A DNA stretch of 64,000 nt from Phaseolus vulgaris (Eukaryota; Streptophyta; Magnoliopsida; Fabales; Fabaceae). Position 1 is the stretch's first letter. Each line of letters opens with the position of its first letter. Below are positions 1-10,728 of the stretch, in pieces. The notes under the pieces were generated by a model that saw nothing but the letters and a program-made list of their open reading frames with translations, searched no databases and had not been told where the DNA came from. Location of the stretch: positions 12,714,423 to 12,778,422 of the forward strand of contig NC_023751.2 in NCBI RefSeq assembly GCF_000499845.2, written 5' to 3'. Both the position numbers and the translations under genes were made by a program.

Positions 1-667
1 TATGCTTGAAGGTCAAATCATTCTTTGGTGTGATTTATATTTGGATTGAATGATCGATATCCAAAAACTATTCAAATATTCGAACTAAATGATTGATATA
101 TAATAATATCACTCGATAGTTGATAGTACATTTAATAATAAATTAATTCTGATATTCATTCACCGAAAATGTATATACTAGTAAATTACTCCAAATATTA
201 TATATATTGTAGGAAAATTATTTGTCATATACTATCAGAGTGATTTAAAAGATGGGGGCTATCCCTCTAGTATATCCAACTATAAGATGGAGCTATCCCT
301 TCTACATAATCCACACTATGTTTAGTTATAAATTATTTCTTTTTTCATAATCATATTTGAATATCATGATTAAAAAACAACCATCACTAAATAATGTTAG
401 CTATTGCCAAAGGAGTTAGGTATTAGGATATTATTTTTATTGCTCTCATCTTTATCTAAAAGAAATAAATTATAAGCGTAAATATAACTGTTTATTCTAA
501 TAGTATACATATAACATTTTTAAAAAAAAAGTAAATCTATCGTACTAATGTTTTACACACTAATCATACATATAATTTTTATGACAACAAAATCATATTT
601 TAGTATAAGTTTTGAATATAAGAAGAAAAACTCAGATACGTAGAAAATATAAAGAATTTAAACTAAT
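1..667. other. AT-rich intergenic DNA, nothing recognised
   Basis: Very AT-rich sequence with stops in every frame. No conserved coding segment, RNA gene or clear repeat was seen. Confidence 0.6.
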
Positions 668-965
668 CTTAGAACAAATTCTAATCATAGTGTTGTTCAT
701 ATTCTAATCCATTTTTTTATACAAAAGGAATGATTATTAGTTACTAATCATAGTGTTGTTTACCTTGGAGATTATAAGTTACTTGTGAAACGTCAAGATA
801 TGTGTTTTAAATATTTAAACTAAAAAAATAATTATAAAATATGTGAGATATATTCAATTTTTTATTATTTATTAACGACCTTCAAGTGAAAACCAAAATG
901 AAGTATTTTTCACTTTTTAAATGCATTTTTGGTGTTGAACAACACTATTAGAATTTAATTCTAAG
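668..965. repeat. Small inverted-repeat (MITE-like) element
   Basis: A left arm at 668-699 (cttagaac...gtgttgttca) recurs as an imperfect reverse complement at 936-965 (tgaacaacac...ctaag), leaving about 240 bp between the arms. Part of the arm motif (aatcatagtgttgtt) also recurs internally near 746-761. This is the layout of a short non-autonomous DNA transposon. The exact ends and target duplication could not be fixed, so the superfamily is unknown. Confidence 0.5.
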
Positions 966-3900
966 ACTTTATGCAAGTATTCAAACGTCCACTATTATTA
1001 GACTAACTCTAATGGTAAAAAAAGTTCAAATCACACACCACTATCTCTTATTACTTGAATTTAAAATTACATTGCGCTCTATTAAAAAATAAAATCGTAT
1101 TACACATACTATCTCTTATTTTTTTTAATAACAATAAGTATAATGAAGATGAGTATGGTAGTGATAACTATCACCAATTAATACTTTAAACTAATAGCCA
1201 GCTTTCAGTATCCTAGTATCAGTATTTGAATTTTATAAAAAGATTAAATAACATTTTAAACATTTTTACTATCAAAATTGAAATGATGTCTTACATTACA
1301 ATATGTCATTTGAATATTTTTCTTCTTATTCCTTAATTTTAATAAAACAGTGACATTAGCAATGATAATATATATAATTATAATTTAATAACTGAATAGT
1401 AACAACATTATGGATAAAATATTAATAATAGTATTATATTTTCCTCATGGGTATAAAGAGAGAGTTGTGTTCTTTTATCGACTATGTATACGACACAGAC
1501 ATGGAGATAAGTATACATAAACACGAAAATAAGTATAATCTCTAAAGTGTAAAATACACGATGATGCATATTTATATATTATATAATATGAATATATCAA
1601 TTGAAAATAAAGATTTATGTACACAAATATGTTACAAATTTTTTTAGCATAAAGATGTTTCTAATGACGGATTCAAAATAATTTGTTATTCATTTTTATA
1701 ATCATAATAAATAATTTTTACAATAAATTTAAATTTTTAAACAATTAATATATTTTCATTTTTAAAATTATAGTAAAACTATGTTAAAATTATTAGAAAT
1801 TTAAAATATATTTTTTAAACTAAAAATAAGTGTCAGTATTCTATGCAACACATACACACAATTTTAAGACATTTGTGTGAAGCTCATTATTTATAAAAGT
1901 TTATATTAAGAGTATAAAAACGTTTGATTCCCCTATCAATAAATACAATTTATAATCAAACTCAAGTCACAGTGATAACAATCAGAAGTAAACTTGTTGA
2001 CAGAGATTTGTCTTTTTATTATTATATTATATGAAATATGAATCATGACCAATTTGAATAATCGATTCTTCTATAGTTCAAACATTGCTCTCTCTACAAA
2101 AGCCATGTAATTTTTTATAACGAAATTGGATTTACGTAAGGGTTTTCACGTGGCTTATGATTGTCACCTTATGCATCATTGTATAAATTTATGCCAATAT
2201 ATTTGGCATTAAAAATCTACCATATGAAAGTGGGGTATATCATATGATAAATGGTTCCATATACTATCATATAAGATGCCCTTATGATGAATTTCAAAAA
2301 GCTTACACCAATTATGTCTACTATTGTCCTGGTGTTGACATTCAAATTCACATGATGTTTATTTTGAATTATATTAGCTTTCAAATAAAGAAGAAGATGA
2401 AGAAAAAAAAAGTGTTTTTAAAGTCCTTTCTAATAAGATTTTAATATTTAAAAAATTCAATTTAACTAAACCTATCTTTTCAAAATCAAAATGATAATGG
2501 GGTCATATTTCTTAAGATATGAATTTTAAATTACAAAAAAAATGTCGACGACAAAATGTTACAAAAATAAATATTTACAAGAATTAAAAAAATATTTTAC
2601 TTCAATTTTATAACTTTTTTCAAATAACATTTTCATTTAATTTAAAACTACTTTTCTCTAAACCTATATATAAAACAAGTATTACAGTACCATTATAATA
2701 AAGACTAGAAATAAATATTATCTTTTTAAAAATTAAATACATATCTATTTTTTAGTTTTTATATTATTAGCTAATTAGGATTATCTCAAATGTAATTTTA
2801 AAATAATTGCTAAAATACTAACGATTTTATTACACTTTCCACTTTATAATCAAATAATATAAAATATTTTACATTAGTAATACATCTGAGTCAAATTCTT
2901 TTAAGAGCGTGAAATGTGTGATAAAATAATTATAATTATACAATACACAAATACTATAAAATATTATATTTCTTACATACACATGCAAAAATAAATTTCG
3001 TGAATTGTGATTAAATGTAGAATATATTTTTGATGAATAATTGATTTTAAATAATTTAATAATATATTTTCATTTAATCTTGGGAAAAAATTAATATTAG
3101 AAAAAGTTGCGTATAGAGTTGGTAAGAAAACGAGTTAATTAAATGTTCCCAGTAGTATAACACATAAGCATTTATGAAGAAAAGTGAGGGTGCATTAATG
3201 ATTCGTGGGAAATGGTGACATTTTAATATGAATTGTAGATGTGACAATAAATGAATGATCAATGTAATTGTTTATATGCTATTTCTATAAAAATTAAAAA
3301 CAGGGAAACAGTTGCCAAATTTATTTTATGTTCATATGTGAAGTGAGACTCAAGCAACTCTTTATAGTTGCACAGTTGAAAACAAAAACCAAAAGAAAAA
3401 ATAAGTGAAGTAATCTTATTCAGAAAAAAACTCTAATAAAAATGATTTTCTTAAGAAATCATAAAAAAAAAATCATATATTCATATTTACAAACACTGTA
3501 CCCATAAATCTACTTTTTACAGTACACATTTAAGAGTTTCAAAACAAACATTATGGTAAACAATTTATAACAAATAATTCATAAAGTTGAAGAGTGAGAT
3601 GGTCCTCCAATGGAACATGGTCCCCTATATTCATTATTTTTTTGTTGAATGTTAGGGTTAGTTTGGAGTCTGGACTTGTGCTTCGCTATTTTCACTGTAC
3701 AAGACAACGATACACAAACACGGCCCAATAAATGCATAGATCCAATGTGTAATAGTTACCTTAGGTTAGATATATATTTTCTTTTCTCTATTTCTTTTTT
3801 TATGTAAAATTAATTTTTGTTTTTAATTTAAATTGTTGGAACATTATTAATTTTCTTACGTGATAAATAAATTTTTAACATAAATTATATTATAATATTT

Positions 3901-4997
3901 ATATTAATAATGAATCATATACAAATATTATAATATAAAGAAATTTATTTGTAATGTGAATAAAAAAATTAATAATAACTTATTTTTAATAGTTTTTTTA
4001 CTACAGTAAGAGTAAAATTGTACTAACAAAAATTAATTTCACATTACATAAAAAAAAACACATTTAATCGCTTACTTTATTTCTTCTTAATTTTTAAATA
4101 TAAGAAAATTAAAAAAAAATATTTAAGTGTTTGGTATACATTAAAGAAAATATAATAAGAATAATATCCGATTTGTTTTCCCTATCAAGTTTTCTATATC
4201 TCATTCTAATAATGTTTTTTCAAGGGATTTTAAAACAATTTTTCTCGGAATATTTTGAACTCTTGTTTGGAAAAAATACTAATAATGTAATTGTGAGTAA
4301 TTTGAACAAGTTGTTATATGTGATGAATATAAGATAAATATTTAAGTTGTTAGACTAATTTTATCTTCTATATTGGATAATGGATAATGAATACAAGACA
4401 ACGAAAATAAAGCTAAATTTACTACAATATTTATAAAAATTAATTAACTTAATATAATTATATTAATCTAAATATAAAAATAAAATTGAAATAATATTGA
4501 TAATGCTGATAATTGTAAGAATGATAATAATTAATGATTAAATTTTAAATATTTTATACTCGAAACATACACAAAAGTGTATGTTTAATTTATATGATAA
4601 TATTGACTAATGTTTATACTTTACAATAACAATAATAAAGTAAAATTTATTTACTTGTTATTTTAATTTCAGAGACTTATCTAACAATGCATTTCAAGAC
4701 TATTGTCACAACCTCTTAACTCTTTTGGAGAATAGAGTACTTTTTTATTAGTATGCATCGAGTGCTTTGAGATTGAACCTTTTTAAGCCCATTACACATA
4801 CATGACTCTTGTTACACGCCCTTATATTGAATACTAATCATCACACTTCCCTTTCATTAACTATTTAGGAGCTCATAAACTAAATGCAAACTTCTTTAAT
4901 AACCCACAAACTAAAGGATTAGATCATTAATTATGTCAACAACAATTGATTGGAGTTTAAAGAGTGAGCGCAAATACTTGTTTTCTTATAACCAGTG
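966..4997. other. AT-rich intergenic DNA with dispersed repeat traces
   Basis: About 4 kb without a supportable gene. The segment at about 1460-1860 has ends resembling a segment in intron 3 of the ACC synthase gene (see findings). Short open frames at 2244-2444, 3074-3262 and 4131-4337 are AT-rich, low in complexity and resemble nothing known to me. 4680-4900 is slightly less AT-rich but was not identified. Confidence 0.55.
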
Positions 4998-5230
4998 AGA
5001 AAAAGTAGGGATGGCAAAGCGGGACGGGTCGTGCGGGCCGGTCCGCGGCCCCGCAGGTAAAAAATGCGGGGCGGACTGACCTTTTCAACCCGCTAACCCG
5101 CATTAGCCCGCCCCGCATTAGCCCGCAACCCGTGCGGGGCGGGGCGAGCTGGCCCACAAACGTGGAAGCAATCATTTGTACTTCTAGTTGGAAACATGGA
5201 TTTTCTGAAGGTAATTCGATTATTTTATTT

Positions 5231-5437
5231 TATCTTATTTTTATTGTTTTTTTTTATCAGCAATAAATAAGGATTGAATAACAGGAACCACTAAAATCTA
5301 CCACTAAAAACCCGTACAAACTCAAAACAAACTGCAAAAGAACAACAACCCTTGGAGCAAGACACCAGTCAGAAGGTATTTTAGAAGTTACCCATGACCA
5401 AGCCTTCAATTGAACCAAAAGTTATCTTATTTTATTG
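5231..5437 (-). mobile_element. Nested retroposed insert (SINE or truncated LINE)
   Basis: Two near-identical flanks, tatcttatttttattg at 5231-5246 and tatcttattttattg at 5423-5437, bracket about 175 bp that starts with a run of T on the plus strand. Read on the minus strand this is a sequence ending in poly(A), with a roughly 15-bp target duplication. That is the mark of LINE-machinery retroposition. It lies inside the hAT element, so it is the later event. No coding sequence is visible, and I cannot tell a SINE from a 5'-truncated LINE tail. Confidence 0.6.
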
Positions 5438-5557
5438 TATTATTTTTATGAAAATTAATTAATTAATTGTCATTGTTTTAATATATGCAGATGACGGAGA
5501 AGATTATAATTATGAATAGGGTGGCATCTAATGTTATTGAAATGGATGAATGTCAAT

Positions 5558-5660
5558 AATGTTTATGTTTAATGTTTTAGAATTAATGTTTATGTTTAAT
5601 GTTTTAGAATTAATGTTTATGTTTAATGTTTAGAATTAATGTTTATGTTGTTTTGGAATT
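5558..5660. repeat. 27-bp tandem repeat inside the hAT element
   Basis: The unit AATGTTTATGTTTAATG followed by TTTTAGAATT occurs at 5558-5584 and 5585-5611. A 26-bp version sits at 5612-5637 and a degraded partial copy at 5638-5660. Confidence 0.85.
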
Positions 5661-6027
5661 AGGTATTTTTAATGTTTTGGAAGTGGAAGAATAGTGATAT
5701 TTGATATTTATCTTAATGTTTAATGTTTTGATGTTTGACTATATTTGAAAAGAAAAAAAAAATTATGTTTGATAATAACAAATATATAGGTTTAATTTGA
5801 CAATTTTTTAAGAACAAAATGTAAAAAAAAAAAAATATTTAATTTTAAAAAAAAAGAACACGGACTGGCCCGCAAACCCGCGGACCAGCTCTTATGCGGG
5901 GCGGATTGGGAATTCTAGCCCGCAATAACTTTGCGGGACGGGCCAACCCGTCCCGCATTTTTACGGGCCAAACGCGGGGCGGGCCAATGCGGGACGGCTG
6001 GCCGGCTTTGCCATCCCTAAGAAAAAG

Positions 6028-8047
6028 TATCCAAGAGTGAAGAATATGATATGCTGAATCCCCCTATGTTGAACCTTCGGCTTGACCAAGATACTTAGAG
6101 TCGCAGTCCCAGCCACGGTCGCCACAAGTTGTGTTGCAGCAAACAAAAATGAGTGCCATGCATTCCCGCTTTAGCAGGTGCCTACATACATTCAGAAATT
6201 TCAGAATACCCCCAGAACCAGTAAAAATATGAGTATCTTTCAATTTTACTTCAAAAGGGATTCAAACATTTCATCGGATTAAAGGCGTAACAGTGAAACT
6301 TCTTTCACCCACACATCATAGATGCATTGATATATGTGGACACAGGAACATATACATGTTAGAATTTAATGGTATGGCATGGACACTTGCAAATAATAAG
6401 AGTGAACTCTGCGAGGTGCACTATTACCAAGTGTTAAGGAACTACTTTAGCATTTCAACAAGAAAGTGGCTTACATTAAATATAAAAAATTCAAATGTAG
6501 CAAAAGAATACTAATTTAATTTCATGCATGGAGAAAAATAGAGAGAAAAGACGGTCATAATAATATTGCATCTTCTGATTTCATTAATCTGCGAAGTAGC
6601 AACTAAAAAATTGCAATGATCAAGACTGGATTCTAAACAAGGCATACTCACAGACAAACTTTTTCAAAACTGTAGAAATTATAGGGTTTAGGCAGGAAGA
6701 GAAGGAGGCTTTCAATAATACTCCATTACATTGATATAATGTCTAATGATGTATCAGATGTGATATAAAATACTAATCCAAGCGACCTATTTACTGATAC
6801 TGATAATTAAGTATTGGGTAGCATTAGGCCTAGCTTTAAAATGACGAGATAGAGTAATATTCCTTACACAAGCACAAACCCACAAATAGAATAACACTGC
6901 CCGCCCACCCTAATTAAAAAGAAACGGGAATCCAGTTAAGAAACAAGTCCTAAGATTGCCTCCTCAATCAGATGAATAATTGATTCAATAATGTTTTAAA
7001 TATCTATTTTAAAGAAGTGTAGAGATAATCTAAAACACTCAAGATAATCCAACACCCTTTCTCAAGCTAAAGTAGCATGAACAAGGAGGAAGAGATAACA
7101 ATGTCAGGATGCACAATGGCCATTGGAAATATGTAAAATGGAAATCCTAGGATAGGAAATGATTTTCCATTTTCATTTTCAGAAATATCATGATGCAGTA
7201 AATTAGGTAACAAGATAAAGTAAATTATGCTCAGTCAGTTTAATATAATCTAGACCCATCAACGAAATTAAGTGCTGATTAAAAAAATCGACAAATTTAG
7301 GTAACAAGACCAAGTGATAGACTAAAATTGATGGCGGAACAAAATATCGATTGACCAGAAGCATGAATTCATGAAAACCAAAATCTACTGGGATTGACAG
7401 TATGCCAATTGGTTGGATTACTAAATTCTTTGAGGTACAAGAAATTTATTCATTCCATAATCTACAATAAACATTTATGAACATGGAGTGTGTTGTAATA
7501 CATTGGTTCTATGTTCGGAGCAAACATTGAGAGTCATTTTCCATAGCTTTGATCAAAAGATTTGAAGACGGCTAAGGTAGCTGCGTGAAGGGTTGACTAA
7601 CTTGACGCAAGAAATGCAAACTGAGATGGAAACCTGCATAAAAAAAAAAACAGAGACGCTCAAGATGAAACAAGGGATGGACCAGCGGCTAAATTTTGGC
7701 GAAACAATAAAAAGTGACAAGAACTTCGATGACAATGTATCAAACGTGGTGCTGACAAGACCTGTTCTTAGGCAAGAAAAATGAGTAAGTACAGCAGAAT
7801 TATAAGCTAGAAACAAAAACCATCCAACATCTTGAGCACCTCACAATAACACAAAGCACATCCGCAAATTTAAATGTCGAAAAAATAAACCTAAGTTGCG
7901 AGTACCAGGATTAAAATGTTGAAAGAATACAAGGAAATACAACCCAATCAAAATCCACCAAAACTCTACATTACCCATTAGCAATTCCTAAACAATCACC
8001 ATAATTGCAGTTGATGATTGCCTCCATGGACCTGGCCACAATCTCAT
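6028..8047. other. Gene-poor stretch downstream of the ZCCHC10-like gene
   Basis: Less AT-rich than most intergenic parts of the window, with no complete gene recognised. On the minus strand, about 6028-6160 gives an open frame with a membrane-like composition (contains WHSFLFAATQLVATVAG) that runs into the hAT insertion. It may be an exon remnant, but the family is not recognised. The 63-aa frame at 7593-7784 is unidentified. Some of this stretch could be 3' untranslated sequence of the gene at 8048. Confidence 0.4.
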
Positions 8048-8848
<801 letters not shown>

Positions 8849-9058
8849 CTATCTTCAAATTTGTATCTTATCACTGACAAATATTGGAATAACTCTCTCT
8901 TCGCCTTTCTTTTGTAGATTCCGGCGACGCATATACAAGGAGAGGCTAGGTTTTACAGTTTCTTTCTCACAACGAGATGGTGAAACTAGAAAATGGAAAT
9001 GGCAAAGGTGTTTTTGTTTGAGAAGGGTGGGTTGGGCCTGTACTCGAATAAATTAGGG

Positions 9059-9319
9059 CAATTGCTTCCTGCACCATATCTGCACCCAATTCCAGTAAAA
9101 AATGACGAAAATGCCCTTAATGTATTCTTTTTGGTATTACTATTTTTATTCGGAATGGGCTTTTGATTTTGTTTTGGAAACATAAAAAGTTTTTATATCT
9201 ACTTTAGACTGCATTATTTTAATTCTAGATTTTCATTTCCGAAATAAAGGATATTTTCGGAATTTTAAAATTGTGTTGGTTGCAGATTCAAAAATATTGG
9301 ATGTAGGAAGAATTTGGTC
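9059..9319. mobile_element. Degenerate MITE, related to the element at 53129
   Basis: The left end (gcaattgcttcctgcacc at about 9059-9076) is mirrored imperfectly by the reverse complement of about 9290-9319 (gatgtaggaagaatttgg). Both resemble the cttcctgcacccc terminal motif of the well-preserved element at 53129-53697. Target duplications are not clear and the ends are approximate. It lies about 225 bp upstream of the ZCCHC10-like start codon, in the probable promoter. Confidence 0.4.
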
Positions 9320-9589
9320 ACTATTCAGCCGCAAACAACTCGGGAGTTGCTATTTACACCCATACACCTTTTTTAATTTTATTTCCTTGAATCTGTACTC
9401 CCCCATTTTATAAATAAACCACCACCTCTGACCAGAGTGCAGGTTCTACGCTTTTATCACTAGTATATAGGTGTTACTTGTTTTCTTCTCTATAGGTGTG
9501 ATCATGCCCTTATCCTATTTTAAGGAATTATTCTCCAACCCTTTCTTAAGTCCATCCAAAGAAGGGTCTCAACCTCGTACAACATATTA

Positions 9590-9905
9590 ATTATTTTGTG
9601 CAGGTGGCTTCATTCGGTTGCAAGATTTTTACCGTGATCTCGCAAAACCTTTTGAGATATTCCTTCAATCACTCAAAACTTTATTTTCTTACATCAAATG
9701 TATCACTTAACTTTGATGACTTTACAGTGTTGGTTGTGAATTGGTCGATAAAAAGACGAAGAAAGTCATCAAGACACTGTATTGCTCTATCAGGAAGGTT
9801 ATTGAACCAGTCTGAAGTTGTACCAGCCAATGTGCTGGCAAAACTTTTAAATTGTACTTCATTAGAACTCGGTTCAACATTTAAGCTCGAGAAGTCTTAA
9901 TGTGA
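9590..9905 (-). pseudogene. Ty3/gypsy gag relic
   Basis: Translation of the minus strand gives a stretch containing ASTLAGTTSDWFNNLPD, then DDFLRLFIDQFTTN, then LKEYLKRFCEITVKILQPN. This order matches the retrotransposon gag domain of plant Ty3/gypsy elements (pattern A-W-F-LP...F...QF...L..Y..RF). The frame is broken by stops and no protease, reverse transcriptase or LTR was found next to it. It is a fragment, not a gene. Confidence 0.75.
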
Positions 9906-10728
9906 GAACTAGGATCCTAGCTACCAGTTAATTGAGTAATCTTGGACATCATGTGACGGATAATTATGGGTATGGGCTCTTCCATTGCATCCCAAGAAAA
10001 ATTCCAAATAGGTATAATTCTTTTGGTAAAAATATATTAAGTATCTTAATATATTTGGCTCCGAGATTGACGCTCTCTTCTCTCTTGCCAGTGGTGTTGT
10101 GGGAAGCAACATTCTATTCCCATTCTCTTATAAAACTTCTATTAGTGAGGTGGGAGTGAGAATTCGATTTGTTTAATACTTTTTTATTAAAAGGTTTATG
10201 AGAGGGATTTGACCACAAATCTCATTAAACTTAGAAATTATATCTAATAATTTTGTACTTACCTATATTTTATGACTTCTTGAAGTTTACCTGATATGTT
10301 TCTTATTAAGGACAAATTATATTTATGTTTTATGTTAACTTTTCAAAATTGAAAGTCGCGAGACTAATATTGATTAATTAATGTATTTGTTAAGTTAAGA
10401 AAATACAAGTGAGTCAAAATATCATGGCAGAATGAAAGAAGATGGAAAGTTAGCCCCAATCAGAACATTGTATTATAATTATAATTAATTCACACTGCAA
10501 CTTGTAGCTCCTATCCCAATCAAATACAAATATGATCAAATCTAGTATAAGAAATAAGAAATCCAATCATATTTCACTCTTTTTATTAATTACAAATTGA
10601 CACCACTAAAAAAGTAACAAACACGTAACTAACTTTCAAAAAAATACTTTTCACGGGATATATTTTGACTAAAAAACCAGGAAATTTGAATTCAGTAAGA
10701 ACAGTGATGACGGTTGAACAGAAGAAAT
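9906..10728. other. Intergenic, 3' flank of RPT2
   Basis: AT-rich with no recognised gene or repeat. The 3' untranslated region of the minus-strand RPT2 gene should lie in the right-hand part, below 10729. Confidence 0.5.

Larger units (their letters stand above)
5006..6019. mobile_element. Non-autonomous hAT transposon with 8-bp target duplication
   Basis: The element begins TAGGGATGGCAAAGC and ends with the reverse complement (GGCTTTGCCATCCCTA). It is flanked on both sides by the identical 8-mer AGAAAAAG (4998-5005 and 6020-6027), as expected for hAT insertion. Both ends are strikingly GC-rich, with many short CCCGC/GCGGG inversions, inside otherwise AT-rich DNA. The AT-rich interior carries about three 27-bp tandem units and a nested insert. 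No intact transposase is present, so movement would have required a transposase supplied elsewhere. The exact duplication suggests a fairly recent insertion (inference). Confidence 0.88.

Noticed and set aside
9458..9470. cactagtata as the missing end of the CACTA element
   Set aside because: Only ten bases match, it is several kb away with the RPT2 gene in between, and no subterminal similarity follows.
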